A stretch of 64,000 bases of DNA from Caryophanales bacterium. Lineage in GTDB: Bacteria > Bacillota_I > Bacilli_A > RF39 > UBA660. How positions within the stretch are numbered: position 1 is the stretch's first letter; every line of letters starts with the position of its first letter. Under the pieces are notes generated by a model that was given only the letters and a program-made list of their open reading frames with translations, was not told the origin of the DNA and did not search any database. The position numbers and the translations under genes were made by a program. This document shows positions 53,729 to 60,888 of this stretch, one piece after another. The DNA is taken from the NCBI GenBank assembly GCA_016290885.1, contig JAEEVN010000001.1, positions 124,001 through 188,000 of the forward strand, in the 5' to 3' direction.

Positions 53729-55649
53729 TAGAATCACCTGCCTTTATTTTATAATCATCCTCTAGAGAGAATTCTACATTTTCTTCAATCCAAGCTTTTC
53801 TTGGTTCAACTTTTTCTCCCATAAGAACAGATACTCTCTTTTCAGCTAGTACTGCATCTGTTATTTTTACTCTTATTAAAGTTCTTGTTTCTGGATTCAT
53901 TGTAGTTTCCCAAAGTTGTGTAGCATCCATTTCTCCAAGTCCTTTATATCTTTGTAAATCAGATAATGATTTATTTTTTGTTAATTCTTTTAATTCTTCA
54001 TCTGTATATAAATATTCAAAATGATTTTTATCAATAGTAGCTTTATATAAAGGTGGACATGCAATATATAATTTACCTTCTTCAATAAGTGGTTTCATAT
54101 ATCTATAGAAGAATGTAATTAATAATACTTGAATATGACATCCATCATCATCAGCATCGGTCATGATAATTACTTTATCATAATTACAGTTCTTCATATC
54201 AAAGTCTGCTCCTACACCTGCTCCTATTGTATATATTAATGTATTAATTTCTTGGTTCTTATAAGCTTCATCAAGTGATGCTCTTTCAGTATTTAATACT
54301 TTACCTCTAAGTGGAAGTATTGCTTGATATGTTCTATCTCTACCAGTTTTAGCAGAACCTCCAGCAGAATCACCCTCTACTATAAATAACTCATCTTTCT
54401 TAGGATCTTTTCTTGCTGCAGGTGCTAATTTATCTGATATATTTTTTTCTTTCTTAGTTCCTTGATTCTTTCTTATTTCTTCTCTTGCTTTTCTAGCAGC
54501 ATCTCTAGCCATCTTTCCTTTTAATGCTTTGTTAATTATATTAACAGCACTTTCATTATTTTCTTCTAAATAGAAAGATATATTTTCTAAAGTAAGGGCT
54601 TCTACTACATTCTTAGCAATTGGAGTACCTAATTTACCTTTAGTTTGTCCTTCAAATTGAAGTAATGCTTCAGGTATTCTTAAAGATATAACTGCAGTTA
54701 AACCTTCTCTTACATCAGATCCTTCAAAGTTTTTATCTTTAGCTTTTAAATATCCATTACTTCTTGCATAATCATTAAATGCTTTAGTTAAAGCTGATTT
54801 AAATCCTACTTCATGAGAACCACCATCAACTGTCTTAACATTGTTAACAAATGATATTATATTTTCTGTAGTATATGAATCAGTATATTGAAGAGCTATT
54901 TCTACTTCAATACCATCTTTTGATCCTTTAAAATGTACTACATTATTTATTGGAGTTTTATCTTCATCTATATATTCAACAAATGATTTAATACCATTTT
55001 CATAATGATATTTTTCAGATCTATTATTTATTTCATCTATTACTTCTACTGTAAGTCCTTTTAATAAGAAAGCAGATTCTTGCATTCTTTCACAAATAGT
55101 ACTATAAGAAAAATCAGTAGTACTAAATACTTCTTTATCTGGTAAAAATCTAACAGTAGTTCCTGTTTTATTAGTCTTACCTACTTCTTTTAAAGGTGAT
55201 GCAACTTTTCCACCATCTTTAAAACTAATAGTATATTCTTTACCATCTCTTCTTGAATTAACTATCATCATACTAGATAGAGCATTAACTACTGAAGCAC
55301 CAACACCATGTAATCCTCCAGAAACTTTATAGTTCCCTTCTTCAAATTTTCCACCAGCATGTAAAACAGTATAAATAACTTCTACTGTACTTTTACCTGA
55401 TTCATGTTTTCCTACTGGTACACCTCTACCATTATCTGAAACACTTATAGATTTATCTTTATGAAGAGTAATAGTAATAGTATCACCATAACCATTCATA
55501 ACTTCATCTATTGAGTTATCTACTATTTCCCATACTAAATGATGAAGACCTCTTTTATCAGTAGACCCAATATACATACCTGGTCTTTTTCTAACTGCGT
55601 CTAAGCCTTCAAGTATTTTAATAGAACTCTCATCATACTTTGGTGCCAT
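53715..55649 (-). CDS. parE: DNA topoisomerase IV subunit B
   Basis: A 644-residue GHKL ATPase subunit. Early motifs are ILEGLDAVRKRPGMYIGS, EIVDNSIDEVMNGYG and SVSDNGRGVPVG, then GGLHGVGASVVNALS near residue 110. The Toprim acidic site is LFIVEGDSAGGSAKTGRDR near 430, with MTDADDDGCHI later. The end ERVSVLMGEKVEPRKAWIEE is typical. Paired with ParC and followed by no gyrase genes, it is ParE and not GyrB. The ATG at 55649 follows AGAAGGAG; the promoter is at 55682-55710. Confidence 0.93.
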   Translation of the reverse strand: MAPKYDESSIKILEGLDAVRKRPGMYIGSTDKRGLHHLVWEIVDNSIDEVMNGYGDTITITLHKDKSISVSDNGRGVPVGKHESGKSTVEVIYTVLHAGGKFEEGNYKVSGGLHGVGASVVNALSSMMIVNSRRDGKEYTISFKDGGKVASPLKEVGKTNKTGTTVRFLPDKEVFSTTDFSYSTICERMQESAFLLKGLTVEVIDEINNRSEKYHYENGIKSFVEYIDEDKTPINNVVHFKGSKDGIEVEIALQYTDSYTTENIISFVNNVKTVDGGSHEVGFKSALTKAFNDYARSNGYLKAKDKNFEGSDVREGLTAVISLRIPEALLQFEGQTKGKLGTPIAKNVVEALTLENISFYLEENNESAVNIINKALKGKMARDAARKAREEIRKNQGTKKEKNISDKLAPAARKDPKKDELFIVEGDSAGGSAKTGRDRTYQAILPLRGKVLNTERASLDEAYKNQEINTLIYTIGAGVGADFDMKNCNYDKVIIMTDADDDGCHIQVLLITFFYRYMKPLIEEGKLYIACPPLYKATIDKNHFEYLYTDEELKELTKNKSLSDLQRYKGLGEMDATQLWETTMNPETRTLIRVKITDAVLAEKRVSVLMGEKVEPRKAWIEENVEFSLEDDYKIKAGDSNGKK

Positions 55650-55681
55650 ATTTTCAACTCCTTCTAGTATCAAACATAAGA

Positions 55682-55710
55682 ATTATAACAAATTCTTCTT
55701 TTTTTTACAA
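55682..55710 (-). promoter_or_regulatory. Promoter of parE-parC
   Basis: -35 TTGTAA (55705-55710), 17 bases, -10 TATAAT (55682-55687) on the minus strand, about 33 bases before the ATG. Confidence 0.78.
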
Positions 55711-55719
55711 GCAAAATAA

Positions 55720-55821
55720 GCGGAAACTCCCTTCCACTACTAATTTAATTTACATAATTTTTTAAAAAAAGAATAATTTGTTCATACATAATCCCCCTGA
55801 CTATGTTCTATATAAATTATA
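55720..55821 (-). other. Short transcribed leader or small RNA region upstream of parE
   Basis: An upstream promoter (-10 at 55816-55821) would read through a GGGGG stretch, a 14-codon frame (MYEQIILFLKNYVN, start about 55786) whose GGGGG is only three bases before the ATG, and a small hairpin GTGGAA / TTCCGC (55720-55737, loop GGGAGT) before the main parE promoter. It could be a long parE leader or a small RNA. Nothing further is recognised. Confidence 0.25.
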
Positions 55822-55844
55822 ACAAAAAAAAAGTACTTTTTAAA
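55816..55844 (-). promoter_or_regulatory. Upstream promoter before parE, overlapping a terminator
   Basis: -35 TTTAAA (55839-55844), 17 bases, -10 TATAAT (55816-55821) with TG extension. The -35 is inside the permease terminator hairpin. Confidence 0.6.
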
Positions 55845-55852
55845 GTACTTTT
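55823..55852 (-). terminator. Terminator of the polysaccharide ABC exporter operon
   Basis: Stem AAAGTACTTT repeated as a palindrome pair (55830-55839, 55842-55851) and nine T on the minus strand; it overlaps the stop codon at 55851. Confidence 0.8.
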
Positions 55853-56621
55853 ATACTTCTTCAGCGAATCCTTTTTCTAATTTCTTAAATATTAGTGTTC
55901 CTAATATTAATACTATTAGAGATACTCCACCTACTATACCAAGTGATTGTAGATCAGGCATAGTTTTGTAATAGAATATTGCTCTATAAGCATCAAGCAT
56001 ATGTGCAAGTGGATTTAAATATAATATCCATCTATATCTTTCTGGGAACATACTAACACTATATAATATTGGTGTTCCATAGAATACTAAGTTTACTAAG
56101 AATTGTACTAAATATTGTATATCCTTAACATATACATTTATTGCACTTAATATAAATAGTAAACCTATACTAAATATAGTCTGGATCAGTGCTATAACTG
56201 GAAGCCATATTAGATGTATACTAACGCCTATTCCACCAAATATTACAAATATTAATATAATTACACATGATATTAAGAAGTTAATTAGTGCTGCTACTAC
56301 AACACTTATTGGAATAATTTCTCTTGGGAAATAAACTTTCTTAATGATTGCACCATTTGCCCATACACAGTTACATCCATTATTAATTACTGTAGTAAAG
56401 AATGACCATGGTATAACTCCAGTAATAAGATATATTAAATAATTATCTTGTTTTACTCTCATTATATATGGGAATACTATTGCATATACTGCTACCATAA
56501 GTAATGGATTTAAGAATGACCATAATACTCCAAGGAATGATCCTTTATATTTACCTCTTATCTCTTTATGTACACTAGTTTTTAATAATTCTCTATATTG
56601 AAATAATTCTTTAAATATCAT
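55851..56621 (-). CDS. Polysaccharide/teichoic-acid ABC exporter permease
   Basis: A 256-residue ABC-2 type permease of the TagG/Wzm group, which passes a lipid-linked surface polysaccharide or teichoic acid across the membrane. It opens with an amphipathic helix (FKELFQYRELLKTSVHKEIR), followed by KYKGSFLGVLWSFLNPLLM, about six membrane segments, and LVNLVFYGTPILYSVSMFPE plus YLNPLAHMLDAYRAIFY near the end, all typical. The ATG at 56621 has GGGTGAT at good spacing; a start five codons upstream is the alternative. It follows its ATPase by five bases. Confidence 0.9.
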   Translation of the reverse strand: MIFKELFQYRELLKTSVHKEIRGKYKGSFLGVLWSFLNPLLMVAVYAIVFPYIMRVKQDNYLIYLITGVIPWSFFTTVINNGCNCVWANGAIIKKVYFPREIIPISVVVAALINFLISCVIILIFVIFGGIGVSIHLIWLPVIALIQTIFSIGLLFILSAINVYVKDIQYLVQFLVNLVFYGTPILYSVSMFPERYRWILYLNPLAHMLDAYRAIFYYKTMPDLQSLGIVGGVSLIVLILGTLIFKKLEKGFAEEV

Positions 56622-56626
56622 ACTAA

Positions 56627-57370
56627 TCACCCACAAATCTCTAGATATTTATCAATGACTTTACCTGGATCTCCATCCATTTCTATTCTGCCATCTTTTA
56701 TCCATACAGCTCTATTACATAAATCTTTAACTTGATCTAAATTATGTGAAACAATAACTATTGTTTTATTTTCATTTTCTTTTAATTCATGTAGTTTCTT
56801 GAAACATTTTTCTTGGAAGTGTTGATCTCCTACTGCAAGTATTTCATCAATTAATAATATTTCAGCATCAACATTTATAGCTATAGAGAAAGCAAGTCTC
56901 ATATACATACCAGAAGAATAAGTTCTAACTGGACTATCTATAAATTCTCCAAGTTCAGAGAATTCTATAATTGTATTTAATCTTTTTTCTATTTCTTGTT
57001 TAGTTAAACCAAATATGGCTGCATTGAAATAGATGTTTTCTCTACCAGTAAAATCAGGATGAAAACCTGCTCCTAATTCTAGTAATGAAGTTAATTTACC
57101 ATTAACTTTAATATTTCCTTTAGTAGGATAAATAATCTTAGTCATTAATTTTAATAATGTAGATTTACCACTACCATTAGTACCTATTAATGCAACTGTT
57201 TCACCTTTTTTGATATCTAAATCTATATCTTTAAGAATATGTACTTTAACTACTTTATTTCTCTTAGCAAATAATAGTTTTTCTTTTAATGTTCCTGGTT
57301 TATCAGAATTCCATTTAAAGTCTTTATACAAATTTTTAACTCTAATTGCATATTCATTTTTTTGTTCCAT
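56627..57370 (-). CDS. Polysaccharide/teichoic-acid ABC exporter ATPase
   Basis: A 247-residue ABC ATPase of the TagH/Wzt group. Walker A is LIGTNGSGKSTLLKLM near residue 60, the Q-loop and GRENIYFNAAIFGL follow, the signature is RTYSSGMYMRLAFS near 150, Walker B is AEILLIDEILAVGD, and the switch His is in VIVSHNLDQV. It lacks the C-terminal extension that in Wzt binds the O-antigen end group, so it is TagH-like in length only for its core. First gene of the operon with its permease. The GT2 and PopT genes in the same window fit a shared surface-polymer pathway. Confidence 0.92.
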   Translation of the reverse strand: MEQKNEYAIRVKNLYKDFKWNSDKPGTLKEKLLFAKRNKVVKVHILKDIDLDIKKGETVALIGTNGSGKSTLLKLMTKIIYPTKGNIKVNGKLTSLLELGAGFHPDFTGRENIYFNAAIFGLTKQEIEKRLNTIIEFSELGEFIDSPVRTYSSGMYMRLAFSIAINVDAEILLIDEILAVGDQHFQEKCFKKLHELKENENKTIVIVSHNLDQVKDLCNRAVWIKDGRIEMDGDPGKVIDKYLEICG

Positions 57371-57396
57371 AAATTCCTCCTAAAAGGTATATGTAT

Positions 57397-57425
57397 ATTA
57401 TACCAAAGAAAAATGCTTTTTTTAA
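57397..57425 (-). promoter_or_regulatory. Promoter of the ABC exporter operon
   Basis: -35 TTAAAA (57420-57425, weak), 17 bases, -10 TATAAT (57397-57402) with TG extension. The -35 overlaps the loop of the preceding terminator. Confidence 0.55.
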
Positions 57426-57432
57426 GCACTAT
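57404..57432 (-). terminator. Weak terminator of the GtrA-like gene
   Basis: Stem AGTGCTT / AAGCATT (57424-57430, 57412-57418) with a G-T pair, followed by five T on the minus strand. It overlaps the stop codon region at 57429. Confidence 0.5.
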
Positions 57433-57884
57433 TTCTCTAAAAATATCTTTCTAGTTATAAAATTAAACACCATAACTATAATAGTAGAACCTATTTTAAC
57501 TAACATAGCATTTAATTCTAATTTATGTATTCCAAGCCATAGTAATAATTCTGAAAGTAAGAAACCAATTACACTAAATACTATAAATTCAATAAATATC
57601 TTAACTTTACTCTTTTCTTTATTAACATCAAATACCCATTTAACTGATGCTATATAGTTATATATTACAGATATAGTAAATGATATTATATTTGCTATTA
57701 ATGGTTCTATATGTAAGAAATTATAACAAATATAATATATTATCCAGTCTAATACAGTAGCAGTTCCACCTACTATAACAAATTTAAATATTTGTAATAA
57801 TAGTCTTTCATTCTTTTCACTTATATTAATATGCAAAAATTTTAATAACTTATTAAATACTTTTCCTAATTTATCTTCTTTCAT
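57429..57884 (-). CDS. GtrA-like membrane protein
   Basis: A 151-residue protein with four membrane segments and the GtrA pattern: LLQIFKFVIVGGTATVLDW near residue 28, LIANIISFTISVIYNYIASVKWVF near 63, and VKIGSTIIVMVFNFITRKIF at the end. GtrA-like proteins are thought to help move lipid-linked sugars for surface polysaccharide decoration. It lies just upstream of the ABC exporter operon but has its own promoter (57912-57940). RBS AAGGAGA precedes the ATG. Confidence 0.88.
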   Translation of the reverse strand: MKEDKLGKVFNKLLKFLHINISEKNERLLLQIFKFVIVGGTATVLDWIIYYICYNFLHIEPLIANIISFTISVIYNYIASVKWVFDVNKEKSKVKIFIEFIVFSVIGFLLSELLLWLGIHKLELNAMLVKIGSTIIVMVFNFITRKIFLEK

Positions 57885-57911
57885 TATTTTCTCCTTATTG
57901 TTACATATATA

Positions 57912-57940
57912 ATTTTATAATAAATATATAAATAAAACAA
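57912..57940 (-). promoter_or_regulatory. Promoter of the GtrA-like gene
   Basis: -35 TTGTTT (57935-57940), 17 bases, -10 TAAAAT (57912-57917). Confidence 0.55.
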
Positions 57941-57957
57941 GGTTTAAAAGAAAAATA

Positions 57958-58185
57958 CTACTCTATACAAACATATATAACTTTTTCTTCTAATACCTCT
58001 TCTTCCTTAATATATTCATTTATATTGTCATGACCAATTGTTATATATTTAAATCTTTCTTTTTCTTCTTTTTTAATTTCTTTTTTAATAGTAATCTTCT
58101 TTTCCTTCTTACTTGGATTATTAAACATAAATAATGGAATTATTAATATAATTACTAATAATATAATTATAATTATCTTTTTCAA
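57958..58185 (-). CDS. Small single-span membrane protein, TTG start
   Basis: A 75-residue protein starting at a TTG that has AGGGGG at ideal spacing; a longer frame upstream has no such site. Residues 4-21 are a run of Ile/Leu/Val (a membrane segment), followed by a strongly basic Lys/Glu stretch (PSKKEKKITIKKEIKKEEKE) and a short tail with a HDNINEY motif. I do not recognise it. It could be a small anchor or regulator. It is preceded by a clear terminator. Confidence 0.55.
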   Translation of the reverse strand: MKKIIIIILLVIILIIPLFMFNNPSKKEKKITIKKEIKKEEKERFKYITIGHDNINEYIKEEEVLEEKVIYVCIE

Positions 58186-58237
58186 ATTATACCCCCTAAT
58201 AATATATTCGAAAAAAATATATAAAATTCCCCAATAA

Positions 58238-58265
58238 ATAAAAAAATCCAAGTAAAACTTGGATT
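58238..58265 (-). terminator. Terminator of the WG-repeat gene pair
   Basis: Stem AATCCAAG / CTTGGATT (58245-58252, 58258-58265), five-base loop, then T-run on the minus strand. It overlaps the stop codon at 58264. Confidence 0.87.
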
Positions 58266-59055
58266 ATTCTGTTACTATATATGGATCAAATTTAGAACCA
58301 TCACCCATTTTATAATTAACAGTATTTAATAATTTAATAACAAATATAATATCTGCTTTAGACCCATCAATATCTCTTGTAGTATTATTTATATTATCAT
58401 AGATTTTATATCCTGTACTACTTGAAACAATCATGTCTTTTTCTGGATTTATAAAGTTACTATTATTAATATCATTTTGTGATATTAAGTCTACATTATT
58501 GCTTATTTTTCTATCTATTTCATTATATTTATTTCTTATCACTTGTACTATATTATCTGTACTAATTTCTTTTGTTTCGTTATTTGTTATATAAACACTT
58601 CCACTAGAATCAACTTTTATTATTCTGTAAGTATCATTATTATAATAAATATAATTCTCTTCATTATTTATATAACATATTTCAGAACAATTAAATAATT
58701 TGCTAAATAATTCATTTTTTAAATAAATATCTTCAATTTTAGAATCTTTTACTACAAAGTATATTCTTGTTTCTTCATCATATAAATCTTTAGTTACTTC
58801 TTTAGCTTCTTCTTCAGTAAAATAATCATTAATTATTAAATCTTTCAATACTATTTCACTTTCACCATTATATCTATCTATATTATTTTGAATATATTCT
58901 TTTGATTTATCAAGAATAAGATTCTTTTCTTCTTCTGGTGAAACAGATGCAGTTAAACTCTTAAAACTTTGAGTATTTGCTTTAAATAACATAAATAATG
59001 CTAATGTAAAAGCAAATGCTACACATAAATAAGTAAATATTTTTCTATCTTTCAT
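58264..59055 (-). CDS. Membrane-anchored extracellular protein, unknown function
   Basis: A 263-residue protein with an N-terminal membrane segment or uncleaved signal (about residues 8-25), then an acidic helical part (VSPEEEKNLILDKSKEYIQN), a pair of Cys in FNCSEICYINNEE near residue 120 that may form a disulfide, and a beta-rich C-terminal half ending in GDGSKFDPYIVTE. That last motif is common at the ends of exported proteins of gut Bacillota. Not assigned to a known family. It begins eight bases after the WG-repeat gene and shares its operon. RBS AGGAGGG precedes the ATG. Confidence 0.7.
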   Translation of the reverse strand: MKDRKIFTYLCVAFAFTLALFMLFKANTQSFKSLTASVSPEEEKNLILDKSKEYIQNNIDRYNGESEIVLKDLIINDYFTEEEAKEVTKDLYDEETRIYFVVKDSKIEDIYLKNELFSKLFNCSEICYINNEENYIYYNNDTYRIIKVDSSGSVYITNNETKEISTDNIVQVIRNKYNEIDRKISNNVDLISQNDINNSNFINPEKDMIVSSSTGYKIYDNINNTTRDIDGSKADIIFVIKLLNTVNYKMGDGSKFDPYIVTE

Positions 59056-59063
59056 AAACCCTC

Positions 59064-60863
59064 CTACTTAATTGAATATATTAACTTTCCTGAATAGTTA
59101 TAATATGATGTTCCTATTATAAAATAATTATCTTTTATAGTTATATCATTTGTTTCTATTTTTATTGGTAATTCTTTATTAATAGCTAGATTATATAGTA
59201 ATCTTTCACCACCATAATTAACTTCTACTATAGGATATTTATCTGTTATATATTCTACATCATCATATATTGCATTTGTTTCTATTTTTCCATTTGCAGA
59301 AATAAAACCATAATTTTCATTTTCATCTTGATATACAAATAATTTCTTTTTATAGTTTTTATTTAATATTTTAGATACATCTTCATCTAAGAATAATATA
59401 TTATAATAACTTAATTTAACTACTTCTTTACCATTAGAATTAATTACACCATATGTACCATTATTAGATACTATAGCATATCCTTCTTCATTAAATTCAG
59501 AAGTAGTATCATATGCTATATTATTAACAAGGTCTCCTTTAGTATTAACATAATTATATTTACCATCATATAATTTTATATTTAATTTATTATTATAAAA
59601 TTCATTAGTTACAGGAATATATGTATCAAAAGAGCCTATTTTACCTTTAGCACTAATTATGTTATATACATCTTTATTAGAACTAAAGTCATGAGCTTTT
59701 TCTAATACTACTCCATCTCCATAACTATATGTATTATTCTTATTATCATTTATTTCTGATTGATTATTTAAATTTATATAACTAATAGAAGAATCATTAT
59801 TTATTCCTATTGCAATATCTGATTCTATATCATCTACTCTTACTCTTAAATACTTACTTGTTTTTAATTTTATTTTGTTATTATCAATAACTATATAAGT
59901 ATTATTTTCTTCTTTAGATTCACCTTTTATATAGAATACATTATTTTTTAATACTTCTATATCATCTAATGTATAACCAAATACTTTAGTACCTGTTCCT
60001 AAATTAATTATTGCATATGATTTATTTAATTTAATTTTTGCATATCTATTATTAAGTGGTGTATCTTCTGGAACTGGTGATATTTCTATATCTATATTTT
60101 TATTATCAATTTCATCTACTGCAAATGAGAATATTTCTTTTCCTTCTTTATTTAATACTCCCATTGTATTATCTCTAGTAAATAGATAAACGCCATTTTT
60201 ACCATAACTGATAGTATCATATTTAAATGATGTTTTTTCATCTAAATTACTATCAAGCAATGCTTGTTTTAAACCATTTTTAGTTTGTTTAGATGCTATA
60301 TATCTATTACCAAATAATCCAATATAGTAATAATTTCCAAATGGTACTTCTAATACTCCTTTAGAGTTTAATACACCATATAAATTATTTTCATTTTTAA
60401 CTATTGCATGCCCTTTATAATAATCTGTTCCTGATATATATTTAGCTCTAGTAATTACTGTACCTTCAGTATCTATATAACCATATTTATCATTTTCTTC
60501 AATTCTAATTAAATTTACAGTATCTGCTTTTGAATTAGATACAAATAAATACATACCTAATATTGAAACAAATATGAATGCTATTACTGGAATAATAATA
60601 GTAGGTTTTTTAAATGATATTTTAGTATTCTTAGGTGCTATATCTTTAATCTTTGGATCTAATATCAAAATATTATTACTATCTAATGTAGGTTCAGTGT
60701 TCTTTTCTTCTGGTTTAATATCTTTTATTCTTTCATCAAGAACTATAATATTATTATCATCCATCATAGTTGGAATAGTTTCTGTGGTAGGGATTTGTTC
60801 GAAATTATTTTCACTATTAAAACTATCATTTTGTTCAAATGGTAATTCATCAAAATTATTCAT
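59064..60863 (-). CDS. WG-repeat membrane protein
   Basis: A 599-residue protein. Residues 1-85 are acidic and disordered, with a repeated motif (NNIIVLDERIKDIKPEE, then NNILILDPKIKDIAPK). A membrane segment spans about 90-110. The extracellular part has WG-type repeats in which a KYGYID or TYGVIN strand is followed by a TEG or SNG turn (DKYGYIDTEGTVITRAKY, NLYGVLNSKGVLEV, GTYGVINSNGKEVV, ENYGFISANGKI). Such repeats bind ligands in other bacterial proteins, but the role is unknown. Its overall build is like the propeller-like family at 28.5-32.2 kb, though by eye the repeats differ. It follows ftsK by 25 bases. RBS AGGAGGG. Confidence 0.83.
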   Translation of the reverse strand: MNNFDELPFEQNDSFNSENNFEQIPTTETIPTMMDDNNIIVLDERIKDIKPEEKNTEPTLDSNNILILDPKIKDIAPKNTKISFKKPTIIIPVIAFIFVSILGMYLFVSNSKADTVNLIRIEENDKYGYIDTEGTVITRAKYISGTDYYKGHAIVKNENNLYGVLNSKGVLEVPFGNYYYIGLFGNRYIASKQTKNGLKQALLDSNLDEKTSFKYDTISYGKNGVYLFTRDNTMGVLNKEGKEIFSFAVDEIDNKNIDIEISPVPEDTPLNNRYAKIKLNKSYAIINLGTGTKVFGYTLDDIEVLKNNVFYIKGESKEENNTYIVIDNNKIKLKTSKYLRVRVDDIESDIAIGINNDSSISYINLNNQSEINDNKNNTYSYGDGVVLEKAHDFSSNKDVYNIISAKGKIGSFDTYIPVTNEFYNNKLNIKLYDGKYNYVNTKGDLVNNIAYDTTSEFNEEGYAIVSNNGTYGVINSNGKEVVKLSYYNILFLDEDVSKILNKNYKKKLFVYQDENENYGFISANGKIETNAIYDDVEYITDKYPIVEVNYGGERLLYNLAINKELPIKIETNDITIKDNYFIIGTSYYNYSGKLIYSIK

Positions 60864-60888
60864 AAAATCCCTCCTATTCCTTTTTTAT

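Noticed and set aside
51182..55649. Calling the topoisomerase pair GyrB-GyrA
   Set aside because: The A subunit has the GrlA/ParC form of the quinolone region and no GyrA box in its C-terminus.
58186..58251. Longer start for the small membrane protein
   Set aside because: The 22 extra codons are just after the upstream terminator and lack a ribosome binding site, while the inner TTG has AGGGGG at ideal spacing.
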